Part shown: positions 44,357-58,100 of the stretch, piece after piece
How positions within the stretch are numbered: the first letter of the stretch is position 1
Layout of the letters: the number at the start of each line of letters is the position of its first letter
Origin: Stictocephala bisonia
Lineage: Eukaryota > Arthropoda > Insecta > Hemiptera > Membracidae
Assembly (NCBI GenBank): GCA_035578905.1
Contig: JAQJVL010000611.1
Location: 362,001 to 426,000 of the forward strand
DNA: 64,000 bases
Direction of reading: 5' to 3'
Translations under genes and position numbers: made by a program
The notes under the pieces: model-generated
The model's input: the letters and a program-made list of their open reading frames with translations, nothing else
Database searches by the model: none
Told to the model about the DNA's origin: nothing

Positions 44357-46600
44357 GCCTATATATTGACGATCGTTAACTTTAGAATAAATTAACAACG
44401 CCCTCCTTCCACGTAGTAGAAGCGACTGTAGTGCCTCTCTATCACCTCTACGTTATTTGACACTTGTTGTACAAGCCACTAACCAACGTTAAGCTGTGAA
44501 ACTCGCTGTGGTTCGACATCAGTAATTTCTTGACTGACACTCCAGGTGTAAAAAGTTAACGATACAAGTCAGTACGATCGTTCATTCTCACCTCACATGC
44601 ACTAAGATTCTTGAAGGCAATCCATTCATTCATTTTCACTATTTTGACCCCCCTAAAATCATCCTTTTCGACGTCTTTTGATACCACTCACCTTTTACAT
44701 ATAACTTTATTTGAACTTAAAATTGGAAATGGTAACTAATTTTCATCTAATAAAGCTTAATCTTTTATGTATTAAAGTTAGGTAATGTCCTATGTGGGTT
44801 AGTTGACTTGTATTATATGGACTGGTTCATTTTCATGTCTGTTTTGAAATAAACAGACAATTTTAAAATATTTTACTTACGTTCCTTAAAATTTATCCTT
44901 CCCATTTTGTTCGTCTTATGAACTTCGTATTAATATCATTTGACATCTGATATTGAGACTATATCTTCTTGCAATCCTGAAGATGTAGAAAATGTAACTC
45001 TTTATTTATTTTTTTTGTTGTTGCAGTAAACAAGGTTTAACATATCAAAGAATTGCCAGTTTTTATCTGAAGGTTAATATCAGGTCACTATTTTTAAAAA
45101 ATCTCTCTTAAATCTGAAAGGAAAGTTTAAATGGTGTCTACCGATCAAGAGTAAATCACTGTAAAAACAAAATACGTTAAAGTGAACATTCGTATTAACA
45201 TTGTGGAAGACGTGAAGACCTCACCGGTGGAGTACAACTCATAAAACCCTACTTTAAAGGCGTTAGAGTTCCTATCTGTTGAATATTCAACAGGATATCA
45301 GCCTCCAATTACTGCTACATCTCTCAAACACTCTACAAGAGAATTTTGGCTCAGCTTTTTTTAACGTACCGTTAAAATATAAAATAATAAATAAAATTAT
45401 AACCACGGCTCGCTGATAAAATAATACAATATAATGTAATAAAATAAATACAAAAGAAAAGAAAATATAACTACGTGCAATATTTTCATCAGACTGTGCA
45501 AATTTGCTAATTAATTATTTTATTTACTATCACAATACTAGGGAACTGTAAATTAAATTAACGCTTATTAACTAAATTCCAAGCGACAAGATCATATTTA
45601 AAGTAAAGTTGAAAATTTACTGAGAATTTAAATAATAATTAAATATAAAACCATACATTTATTTTGAAATAGTTCATAAAATAGAATTCAAGAATATCTT
45701 TTAGGATTTTTAATCCCACTGATTGTATAAATTATCTTGAGCGGTGAAGTTTCCATATGACCTCGAAATCATATAAATCAGACATAAGCCTACATATTGG
45801 AATTGGTCAATTAAGACATAACAGGCCTTTATGACTGTTTAAGCTAGATATAATGGATGATTTAAAATAATAACGACTCGTTATTTCTAAAGATTTTACA
45901 TTTTATAATTTTAATGATATTTCAAATATCTCGTATTTATATTTTATTTTATGTGATAATTTAGCAATAATTATGCTTTGTTGTCCTAAATCATCAAAAA
46001 TTCTTATTCCTAATAATAAAATTTAAAAGTAAATTTACTAAAAATTTAAAAGTAAAAGCAATGATTATTCTTGATAGTTTTAGGTAAATAGGCCACTTCA
46101 AGAAGCTTACAGAAGGGAAATCCTAGGCACTTGTTCATGCAAGTCTCTCCCCACTCTCTGACAGAGAGTAGCTTGAAATGTATTCAAATCTGTCTTTCAT
46201 TCATTCTATCGGCGTCTTTCCGAGTCTTTGTTTGGGCTTACGTTCCATCTGTGGGAATATTTGACAGCATCATTCTGTTTAGTGGAATAAAATTCTCTAT
46301 ACTTAGCTCAGTTTCTTATTCAATTTTAACATGCTGAAACAGTTTATTTGTTAAGTGAAAGTGTTAATATTATTTATCTACTGTACTGCCCCCCCCCCCC
46401 CAGTAGCTCGGTTACATTTGCTTGCTACTATAGCACCAATAAATCTTACATCGATAACGCACGTTCTCTGATCTATGAACTCGTGAATGAATTTAACACC
46501 TTTCTCAGCTTGGCACCAATCTTATCCATCTTTTCCAACCTGTACTTCTTTGCTTGGATTTCAACTACAATTCTATAATATATTGTTTTTAGTGTATGGG
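44357..46600. other. Unassigned AT-rich interval
   Basis: No gene, RNA or mobile element recognised in 2.2 kb. Contains a C13 run at 46,389-46,401. Confidence 0.45.
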
Positions 46601-46607
46601 TGGGGTG

Positions 46608-48240
46608 TTGGTGAACGTACGGTATTATTAGAACACCCACCCGCCCATACACGTACGGTAGTATTAGCTCATCCGCTCGCCCATACACGTACGGTATTAT
46701 TAGCCCACTCTCCCACCCATACACGTACGGTAGTATTAGCTCATCCGCTCGCCCATACACGTACGGTATTATTAGCCCACTCTCCCACCCATACACGTAC
46801 GGTAGTATTAGCTCATCCGCTCGCCCATACACGTACGGTATTATTAGCCCACTCTCCCACCCATACACGTACGGTAGTATTAGCCCACCCTCCCACCCAT
46901 ACACGTACGGTAGTATTAGCCCACTCTCCCACCCATACACGTACGGTAGTATTAGCTCATCCGCTCGCCCATACACGTACGGTATTATTAGCTCATCCGC
47001 TCGCCCATACACGTACGGTATTATTAGCCCACTCTCCCACCCATACACGTACGGTAGTATTAGCTCATCCGCTCGCCCATACACGTACGGTATTATTAGC
47101 CCACTCTCCCACCCATACACGTACGGTAGTATTAGCTCATCCGCTCGCCCATACACGTACGGTAGTATTAGCTCATCCGCTCGCCCATACACGTACGGTA
47201 TTATTAGCCCACTCTCCCACCCATACACGTACGGTAGTATTAGCCCACCCTCCCACCCATACACGTACGGTAGTATTAGCCCACTCTCCCACCCATACAC
47301 GTACGGTAGTATTAGCTCATCCGCTCGCCCATACACGTACGGTATTATTAGCCCACTCTCCCACCCATACACGTACGGTAGTATTAGCTCATCCGCTCGC
47401 CCATACACGTACGGTATTATTAGCCCACTCTCCCACCCATACACGTACGGTAGTATTAGCTCATCCGCTCGCCCATACACGTACGGTATTATTAGCCCAC
47501 TCTCCCACCCATACACGTACGGTAGTATTAGCTCATCCGCTCGCCCATACACGTACGGTAGTATTAGCTCATCCGCTCGCCCATACACGTACGGTATTAT
47601 TAGCCCACTCTCCCACCCATACACGTACGGTAGTATTAGCCCACCCTCCCACCCATACACGTACGGTAGTATTAGCCCACTCTCCCACCCATACACGTAC
47701 GGTAGTATTAGCTCATCCGCTCGCCCATACACGTACGGTAGTATTAGCTCATCCGCTCGCCCATACACGTACGGTATTATTAGCCCACTCTCCCACCCAT
47801 ACACGTACGGTAGTATTAGCTCATCCACTCGCCCATACACGTACGGTAGTATTAGCTCATCCGCTCGCCCATACACGTACGGTAGTATTAGCTCATCCGC
47901 TCGCCCATACACGTACGGTATTATTAGCCCACTCTCCCACCCATACACGTACGGTATTATTAGCCCACTCTCCCACCCATACACGTACGGTAGTATTAGC
48001 TCATCCGCTCGCCCATACACGTACGGTAGTATTAGCTCATCCGCTCGCCCATACACGTACGGTATTATTAGCTCATCCGCTCACCCATACACGTACGGTA
48101 GTATTAGCTCATCCGCTCGCCCATACACGTACGGTAGTATTAGCTCATCCGCTCGCCCATACACGTACGGTATTATTAGCCCACTCTCCCACCCATACAC
48201 GTACGGTATTATTAGCCCACCCTCCCGCCCATACACGTAA
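46608..48240 (+). repeat. 36-bp minisatellite, about 45 copies, with higher-order structure
   Basis: Units share CCCATACACGTACGGTA. The main variants are GTAGTATTAGCTCATCCGCTCGCC-type, GTATTATTAGCCCACTCTCCCACC-type and a rarer CCCACCCTCCC type. The rare type followed by a GTAGTATT/CTCTCCC unit recurs at units 8-9, 18-19 and 29-30, so blocks of 10-11 units were amplified. Thirty-six bp is 12 codons, leaving open frames of 592 codons on the plus strand (46,487-48,265) and 527 on the minus strand (46,473-48,056). Both are periodic and lack any non-repeat domain; I do not call them genes. Confidence 0.97.
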
Positions 48241-48488
48241 GGCATTATTAGTCACTTTGCCATAAGCACGCTTAGTGACATTTGAGTGACGAACGGATGA
48301 GTTTGCCAAGAGTACTGTGTTTGACATATCACAGGCAATTATTACCTGTTGATATACAAGGAAATCCACATGAAAGCATCTTTAACTGATTCAAACAGTA
48401 TACAAATTTATAAACAATTATTACAATCTATTAGAACAATTTACTAACAAAAATGTAAGCGATAACATAAACTATAAGAAAGTCCACA

Positions 48489-48655
48489 ATGGTATTGACC
48501 CACCCACACACCCATACACGTACAGCGGTATTGACCCACCCGCCCACTCCTACACGTACAGCAGTATTGACCCACCCGCCCAACCATACACGTACAGTGG
48601 TATTGACTCACCCGCCCACCCATACAAGTACAGCGGTATTGACCCACCCGCCCAT
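48489..48655 (+). repeat. 36-bp minisatellite, about 4.6 copies, related array
   Basis: Units read GGTATTGACCCACCCGCCCA plus CCCATACACGTACAGC, sharing the CCCATACACGTAC core with the array 250 bp to the left. It is closer still to the array at 7.0-7.2 kb, which is its inverted equivalent. Confidence 0.94.
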
Positions 48656-50479
48656 TTTTATATTTAAATATTTAACTGAAACATGAATGATTAATCCTAG
48701 AATGGAAGTGTGTATACAGTAATTTGAAAACTTACATTTATGTACGTTATTATATTAATTATATCCATAACGGACTTCCATATATACATTGATGCCAACA
48801 TTAACAAATTGTACTATATGTTTAGGAACACCTCTCTGTGGTCATAATGGGTCCTTAATTAAAAGCTAGTCCATTGAAGATGTTGAGAACACGCCCTGCC
48901 AAGTAATTATTGCTAAACTCTCTTTCAATAATACTTAGAAGATGGGCTGAGAGATATTTTAGATTTTGTAATACTTAGACATAAATATCCTATTCAGGCT
49001 TCCAGAGTACAATATTTATGTGTTTGTTCTCAACCACAAAAAGAGAAATATATTCTCATATTCTCATTCTTTGTTTGCTAAAGTATTGTTCATTCCTTTT
49101 CCTTCTTTACTTGGCAGACTCAATTTCTTTTCACTCGTAACATTTCCACTTGATTAATCCATTGCCCTTTCTTACGCTCGCGCTCTCACCTGTTTACCTC
49201 AGTCAGCTCCCTCAATGTTCACCACTTTCTTCAACTGTTTACAGAATGGACTGTGGTTCATTTTTCCAATCCCTACAATCTTCTAGACTCCAAATTCCCC
49301 TGATTTAGGTAGCCATAGGGATTATTTTATTACCTAATGTCCATTACAGTTCGTTTACTGTCCAAGAATATGGATTTAGGATTCTAAAGCCTTCAGAGCT
49401 AGATTTGTATCCATCATTGTAACAGTTGATTAGAAAATCGTTTAAAATAAAATAGGCCCTACGTTTTAAAATATCAAGTTCTTGAGCTTTTTTAAATATT
49501 CAAGCCACTAAGCAGACTATATTTATTCATTATAAATAAATTTAAAATGGTAAAAAATTAATGTACTCTTGTAAGCGCCTATGTATCGGACACATAGAAG
49601 TGGAAGTGAGTAAACTGTAAGTCATAACATACCATATAACTAAATATTTGTAATCATGTGGAACTTAATAATAATGTACAATGGGAGATAATAAATAATA
49701 ATAAATACATCGTAACCATATTTGTCCTACATTACAAAAATAATATTAAAAAGAAATAAATGAAAAAATTATAATGTACCAAAGAGGTTTTTATCTCTTA
49801 TCTATTTGGTCTAGTACTGTACTGTCCTTCTTTACTAACCGTACACTTAGTTTTGGATTTATATTTATATAATAACTAGTCACCCAACAAGAGAAAGACA
49901 AAAATCATTGGAATTAACTGTCAAGTAAATTATATTGTTCTGTTAGCGCTATGAGGTGATAAGTACGGACAATTCAAGTGGACATCAGTTTTGTGTTAAA
50001 CTATTTTATTATTACTATACGAACAAAATAATAAGGATACTAAAGTTAAATCTAAAACCAAGCAATATAATTTCTACGTTTTAAAGTGGAATTTTCTTAA
50101 TTTAAACAATGTGTGAAATATTTTGAAATTATAATCAATACGTACTAATGAACACTAATACAGTATTCAGAATGCTCATTGGCAATCATTATGTGTTACA
50201 GATTTGTGGTTGTCCCAACATTCAAACTGAATTATTTGTGGGTTTGGAGTGTCATATAAACAACAAATATCTGTCATTTTATAGTTCAAGATATATTTTG
50301 AATTTTATAAACTAAATCTTTTTCTATTAAGAACTAACTTTTATTTATTTTATTTGTCTGCCTACATCAATTATTTATCTGCAGAACGTCTGTCGTAAAG
50401 ATATGACTGAATTTGAATTTGGATGACAGTTATTAGTGGTTAACAGCTGACCTTTTAAAACATTTATCAAGTTTGTTGA
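48656..50479. other. Unassigned AT-rich interval
   Basis: No coding sequence, RNA gene or repeat recognised. Confidence 0.45.
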
Positions 50480-50650
50480 CAGTGGCCTTGGCCGAAGGGT
50501 TTTTATGTTTTACTAAGATAACGGAGTCAAGCAACATCAAGCGTGACTGTCCCTTGGATGGGTGACCGTCTGAGCGCTCCCGTCCTAAGTCACTCCAGGT
50601 TAAGTGTTATAGAGGGCTTCTTAGCTCTAACTTTGCTTGGTAAAATAACA
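50480..50650 (+). mobile_element. 5S-rRNA-derived SINE (SINE3-like)
   Basis: AGTCAAGCAACATCAAGC (from 50,525) and CTTGGATGGGTGACCGTCTG (50,553-50,572) match the internal polymerase III promoter (A box and C box) and the highly conserved middle of animal 5S rRNA. The first part of 5S is replaced by CCTTGGCCGAAGGG-type sequence, and the 3' end does not restore the 5S closing stem. It is therefore a 5S-derived retroposon, not a functional 5S gene. Ends were placed approximately. Confidence 0.7.
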
Positions 50651-50680
50651 CGGTCTTTAAATGTTTTTAAAAAATTCAAA

Positions 50681-51398
50681 AAGTTTACAACAATACAGAT
50701 ACCATAAACACAGCTTGACAAATATAGTCATGATGCTCCATTAGATATTGGCGACAAGCACGACTCTAGCACTCCTAGCGGCCAGCCAGCAGCAGTCGCC
50801 TATCTCTGCACTGTTTACACTGATCTACACTACAGCTGTGATTAGTCAAGTTTACAACAATACAGATACCATAACACAGCTTGACAAATATACAGTCATG
50901 ATGCTCCATTAGATATTGGCGACAAGCACTACTCTAGCACTCCTAGCGGCCAGCCAGCAGCAGTCGCCTATCTCTGCACTGTTTACACTGATCTACACTA
51001 CAGCTGTGATTAGTCAAGTTTACAACAATACAGATACCATAACACAGCTTGACAAATACAGTCATGATGCTCCATTAGATATTGGCGACAAGCACTACTC
51101 TAGCACTCCTAGCGGCCAGCCAGCAGCAGTCGCCTATCTCTGCACTTTTTACACCGATCTACACTACAGCTGTGATTAGTCAAGTTTACAACAATACAGA
51201 TACCATAACACAGCTTGACAAATATACAGTCATTATGCTCATTAGATATTGGCGACAAGCACGAATCTAGCACTCCTAGCGGCCAGCCAGCAGCAGTCGC
51301 CTATCTCTGCACTTTTTACACTGATCTACACTACAGTTGTGATTAGTCAAATTTACAACAATACAGATACCATAACACAGCTTGACATACAGTCGATA
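50681..51398 (+). repeat. About 167-bp tandem array, 4.3 copies
   Basis: Units begin AAGTTTACAACAATACAGAT at 50,681, 50,848, 51,016, 51,182 and 51,349 (spacings 166-168 bp). Each contains TAGCGGCCAGCCAGCAGCAG and CTACACTACAGCTGTGATTA. The first copy starts at the end of a diverged AT-rich segment following the 5S-derived SINE. Confidence 0.95.
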
Positions 51399-52137
51399 AT
51401 GCAGCGTGCTAGCTGGTTTCTTGGAGCACTATCGTCGTTCTAACCCCCACAGCAATGCAATGGAAGTGTCGCAGTTAGTTGTACATTGTAAGACTATGAT
51501 AATAATCAGAAACTTAAAAATGTTATATTTAAGACTCTTTAAAAAAATAATCAGTCAAGTTAACGAACGCTCCGGTTCAATGCAGTTAAACGAACAGTAA
51601 AATTAAGAGTCTTAAACGTTTAAGTAATTAATTCAAATTAAATTCTAGTTAGATTTACTAGAAATTAATGAATCCTCCATCTAAGCAATTCTAATGACAG
51701 CCACGTCTCTGGTACGTCGAAGGAGGTACTATGAACTGGTGATATAGTGAAATCTCGTTTGGATCTCCGATTTCATGCTTTCATTTGGATGATACGAATA
51801 CTCATATCACGTACATAAAAGTGGCTTCCATTTCTCATAAGACACGGTTACTTCTTCAATTACTCACTTCATACAGACGTTTAGTGAACTTACGAACTGA
51901 AGTAAATTACTACGTATATACATTCTGCTTGTAAAATACTAAAGGACATAATCACGATGTAAATTATTACTTAGAATTCAATAATTATTACCAATTATAC
52001 AAATTGATTATTCAAACGATAAAAGAGACGCAAACAATTGTTTAGATACTCGCCAAAGTTAGGTACAAGAGTAACAGCTAACGAGGAAGAAATTGTATCA
52101 TATGTTATTTATATCAAAAAGATTATACATAAAATTA
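51399..52137. other. Unassigned AT-rich interval
   Basis: Unique sequence between two arrays. No gene recognised. Confidence 0.45.
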
Positions 52138-55100
52138 CTGTCCTCCAAATCTCCAAATAGCTGGGTTAGATATGGTTGCTAGTATCCACACCATAGAACG
52201 TTGTGTCGATATGTAGAGTACTGTCCCCCAAGTAGCTGGGTTACATATGCTTGCTAGTATCCACACCATAGAACGTCGTGTCGATATGTAGATACTCTCC
52301 CCCAAGTAGCTGGGTTACACATGGTTCTTAGTATCCACACCATAGGACGTTGTGTCGATATGTAGAGTACTCTCCCCAGAGTAGCTGGGTTACATATGCT
52401 TGCTAGTATCCATGCTGTAGGACGTGTGTCGATATGTAGAGTACTGTCCCCCAAGTAGCTGGATTACATATGTTTGCTAGTATCCACACCATAGGACGTT
52501 GTGTCGATACGAAGAGTACTGTCCCCCAAGTAGCTAGGTTATATATGCTTGTTAGTATCCACACCACAGGACGTCGCTTCGATACGAAGAGTACTGTCCC
52601 CCACGTAGCTGGGTTACATATGCTTGTCAGTATCCACACCATAGGACGTTGTGTTGATATGTAGAGTACTATCACCCAAGTAGCTGGGTTACATATGCTT
52701 GCTAGTATCCACACCATAGGACGTCGTGTCGATACGAAGAGTACTGTCCCCCAAGTAGCTAGGTTACATATGCTTGTTAGTATCCACAACATAGGACGTC
52801 GTGTCGATACGAAGAGTACTGTCCCCCAAGAAGCTAGGTTACATATGCTTGTTAGTATCCACACCATAGGACGTTGTGTTGATATGTAGATTACTATCAC
52901 CCAAGTAGCTTGGTTACATATGCTTGCTAATATCCACGCTGTAGGACGTTTTGTCGATATATACAGTACTGTCCCCCAAGTTGCTGGGTTACATATGGTT
53001 GTTAGTATCCACACCATAGCACGTCGTGTCAATATGAAGAGTACTGTCTCCCAAGTAGCTAGGTTACATATGCTTGTTAGTATCCACACCATAGGACGTC
53101 GTGTCGATACGAAGAGTACTTTCCCCCAAGTAGCTGGGTTACATATGGCTGTTAGTATCCACACCATAGGACGTTGTGTCGATATGTAGAGTACTGTCCC
53201 CCAAGTAGCTAGGTTACATATGCTTGTTAGTATCCTCACCATAGGACGTTGTGTTGATATGTAGAGTACTATCATCCAAGTAGCTGCGTTATATATGCTT
53301 GCTAGTATCCACACCATAGGACGTTGTGTCAATATGTAGAGTACTGTCCTCAAGGTAGCTTGGTTACATATGCTAGTATCCACACCATAGGACGTCGTGT
53401 CGATACGAAGAGTACTGTTCCCCAAGTAGCTGGGTTACATATGCTTGCTAGTATCCACGCTGTAGGTTGTTTTGTTGATATGTAGAGTACTCTCCCCCAA
53501 GTAGCTGGGTTACATATGCTTGCTAGTATCCACACCATAGGACGTTGTGTCAATATGTAGAGTACTGTCCTCCAGGTAGCTTGGTTAAATATGCTAGTAT
53601 CCACACCATAGGACGTCGTGTCGATACGAAGAGTACTGTCCCACAAGTAGCTGGGTTACATATTCTTGCTAGTATCCACGGTGTAGGTTGTTTTGTCGAT
53701 ATGTAGAGTACTCTCCCCCAAATAGCTGGGTTACATATGCTTGTTAGTATCCACACCATAGGACGTCATGTCGATACGAACAGTACTGTCCCTCAAGTAG
53801 CTGGGTTACATATACTTGCTAGTATCCACGCTGTAGGACGTTTTGTCGATATGTAGAGTACTCTCCCACAAGTAGCTGGGTTACATGTGGTTGTTAGTAT
53901 CCACACCATAGGACGTCATGTCGATACGAAGAGTACTGTCCCACAAGTAGCTGGGTTACATATGCTTGCTAGTATCCACACCATAGGACTTTATGTCGAT
54001 ATGTAGATACCCTCCCCCAAGTAGCTGGGTTACATATGGTTGTTAGTATCCACACCATAGGACGTTGTGTCGATATGTAGAGTACTCTCCCCCAAGTAGC
54101 TGGGTTACATATGCTTGCTAATATCCACACATACGACGTCGTGTCGATATGTAGAGTACTGTCCTCCAGGTAGCTTAGTTACATATGCTATTATCCACAC
54201 CATAGGACGTTGTGTCGATATGTAGAGTACTGTCCTCCACGTAGCTTGGTTACATATGCTAGTATCCACACCATAGGACGTTGTGTCGATATGTAGAGTA
54301 CTCTCTCCAAAGTAGCTGGGTTACATATAGTTTTTAGTATCCTTACCATAGGACGTTGTATCGATATCTAGAGTATTCTCCCTCAAGTAGCTGGGTTACA
54401 TATGGCTGTTAGTATCCACACCATAGGACGTTGTATCGATATGTAAAGTACTGTCCCCCAAGTAGCTGGGTTACATATGTTTGTTAGTATCCACACCATA
54501 GGACGTTGTGTCGATATGTAGAGTACTGTCCCCCAAGTAGCTGGGTTACATATGCTTGTTATTATCCACACCATAGGACGTTGTGTCAATATGTAGACTA
54601 CTCTCCCTTAAGTAGCTAGGTTACATATGGTTGTTAGTATCCACACCATAGGACGTTGTGTCGATATGTAGTGTACTCTTCCCCAACTACCTTGGTAACA
54701 TATGGTTGTTAGTATCAACACCATAGGACGTTGTGTCGATATGTAGAGTACTCTCCCCCAAGTAGCTGGGTTACATATGGTTGTTAGTATCCACAACATA
54801 GGACGTCGTGTCGATACGAAGAGTACTGTCCACCAAGTAGCTGGGTTACATATGCTTGTCAGTATCCACACCATAGGACGTTGTGTTGATATATAGAGTA
54901 CTATCACCCAAGTAGCTAGGTTACATATGCTTGCTAGTATCCACACCATAGGACGTCGTGTCGATACGAAGAGTACTGTCCCCCAAGTAGCTAGGTTACA
55001 TATGCTTGTTAGTATCCACAACATAGGACGTCGTGTCGATACGAAGAGTACTGTTCCCCAAGTAGCTAGGTTACATATGCTTGTTAGTATCCACACCATA

Positions 55101-58100
55101 GGACGTTGTGTTGATATGTAGATTACTATCATCCAAGTAGCTGGGTTATATATGCTTGCTAGTATCCACACCATAGGACGTTGTGTCAATATGTAGAGTA
55201 CTGTCCTCCAAGTAGCTTGGTTACATATGCTAGTATCCACACCATAGGACGTCGTGTCGATACGAAGAGTACTGTCCCCCAAGTAGCTGGGTTACATATG
55301 CTTGCTAGTATCCACGCTGTAGGACGTTTTGTCGATATGTACAGTACTGTCCCCCAAGTTGCTGGGTTACATATGGTTGTTAGTATCCACACCATAGGAC
55401 GTCGTGTCAATACGATGAGTACTGTCCCCCAAGTAGCTAGGTTACATATGCTTGTTAGTATCCACACCATAGGACGTCGTGTCGATACGAAGAGTACTTT
55501 CCCCCAAGTAGCTGGGTTACATATGGCTCTTAGTATCCACACCATAGGACGTTGTGTCGATATGTAGAGTACTGTCCCCCAAGTAGCTAGGTTACATATG
55601 CTTGTTAGTATCCACACCATAGGACGTTGTGTTGATATGTAGAGTACTATCATCCAAGTAGCTGAGTTATATATGCTTGCTAGTATCCACACCATAGGAC
55701 GTTGTGTCAATATGTAGAGTACTGTCGTCCAGGTAGCTTGGTTACATATGCTAGTATCCACACCATAGGACGTCATGTCGATACAAAGAGTACTGCCCCC
55801 CAAGTAGCTGGGTTACATATGCTTGCTAGTATCCACGCTGTAGGTTGTTTTGTCGATATGTAGATTACTCTCCCCCAAGTAGCTGGGTTACATATGCTTG
55901 CTAGTATCCACACCATAGGACGTTGTGTCAATATGTAGAATACTGTTCTCCAGGTAGCTTGGTTAAATATGCTAGTATCCACACCATAGGACGTCGTGTC
56001 GATACGAAGAGTATTGTCCCCCAAGTGGCTTGGTTACATATGCTTGCTAGTATCCACGCTGTAGGACGTTTTGTCGATATGTAGAGTACTATCCCACAAG
56101 TAGCTGGGTTACATATGGTTGTTAGTATTCACACTATAGGACGTCGTGTCGATACGAAGAGTACTCTCCCACAAGTAGCTGGGTTACATATGGTTGTTAG
56201 TATTCACACTATAGGACGTCGTGTCGATACGAAGAGTACTGTCCCACAAGTAGCTGGGTTACATATGCTTGCTAGTATCCACACCATAGGACATAATGTC
56301 AATATGTAGAGTACTGTCCTCCAGATAGCTTGGTTACATATGCTAGTATCCACACCATAGGACTTTGTGTCGATATGTAGATACCCTCCCCCAAGTAGCT
56401 GGGTTACATATGGTTGTTAGTATCCACACCATAGGACGTTGTGTCCATATGTAGAGTACTCTCCCCCAAGTAGCTGGGTTACATATGCTTGCTAATATCC
56501 ACACATACGACGTCGTGTCGATATGTAGAGTACTGTCCTCCAGGTAGCTTGGTTACATATGCTAGTATCCACACCATAGGACGTTGTGTCGATATGTAGA
56601 GTACTGTCCTCCACGTAGCTTGGTTACATATGCTAGTATCCACACCATAGGACGTTGTGTTGATATGTAGAGTACTCTCTCCCAAGTAGCTGGGTTACAT
56701 ATAGTTTTAAGTATCCTTACCATAGGACGTTGTATCAATATCTAGAGTATTCTCCCCCAAGTAGCTGGGTTACATATGGCTGTTAGTATCCACACCATAG
56801 GACGTTGTGTCGATATGTAGAGTACTGTCCCCCAAGTAGCTAGGTTACATATTGTTGTTAGTATCCACACCATAGGACGTTGTGTCGATATGTAGTGTAC
56901 TCTCCCCCAACTACCTTGGTTACATATGGTTGTTAGTATCAACACCATAGGACGTTGTGTCGATATGTAGAGTACTCTCCCCCAAGTAGCTGGGTTACAT
57001 ATGGTTGTTAGTATCCACACCATAGGACGTTGTGTCAATATGTAGAGTACTCTCCCACAAGTAGCTGGGTTACATATGGTTGTTAGTATCCACACCATAG
57101 GACGTCGTGTCGATATGTAGAGTACTCTCCCCCAAGTAGCTGGGTTACATATGGTTGTTAGTATCCTCACCATAGGACGTTGTGTCGAAAAGTAGAGTAC
57201 TGTCCCCTAAGTAACTTGGTTACATATGCTTGCTAGTATCCATGCTACATATGCTTGCTAGTATCCATGCTGTAGGACGTTGTGTCGATATGTAGAGTAC
57301 TCTCCCCCAACTAGCTGGGTTACATATGGTTGTTAGTATCCACACCATAGGACGTCGTGTCGATACGAAGAGTACTGTCCCCCAAGTAGCTGGTTTACAT
57401 ATGCTTGCTAGTATCCACGCTGTAGGGAGTTGTGTCGATATGTAGAGTACTCTCCCCCAACTAGCTGAGTTACATATGGTTCTTAGTATCCACACAATAG
57501 GACGTTGTGTCGATATGTAGAATACTCTCCACCAACTAGCTGGGTTACATATGGTTGTTAGTATCCACACCATAGGACGTTGTGTCGATATGTAGAGTAC
57601 TGTCCCCCAAATAGCTGGGTTACATATGGTTCTTAGTATCCACACCATAGGACGTTCTGTCGATATGTAGAGTACTCTCCCGCAACTAGCTGGGTTACAT
57701 ATGGTTCTTAGTATCCACACCATAGGACGTTGTGTCGATATGAAGAGTACTGTCACCCAAGTAACTTGGTTACATATGGTTCTTAGTATCCACATCATAG
57801 GACGTTGTGTCGATATGTAGTGTACTCTCCCCCAAGTAGCTGGGTTACATATGCTTGATAGTATCCATGCTGTAGGACCTTGTGTCGATATATAGAGTAC
57901 TCTCCTCAAACTAGCTGGGTTACATATGGTAGTTAGTATCCACACCATAGGACGTTGTGTCGATATGTAGAGTACTCTCCCCCAACTAGCTGAGTTACAT
58001 ATGGTTCTTAGTATCCACACTATAGGACGTTGTGTCGATATGTAGAGTACCCTCCACCAACTAGTTGGTTTACATATGGTTGTTAGTATCCACACCATAG

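Noticed and set aside
46608..48240. CRISPR array
   Set aside because: The 36-bp units are contiguous without variable spacers, there are no cas genes, and the context is eukaryotic.
46473..48265. Very long open frames (592 and 527 codons) on both strands as genes
   Set aside because: They follow the 36-bp period exactly, consist of one 12-residue repeat, and have no non-repetitive domain; kept only as a finding to test.
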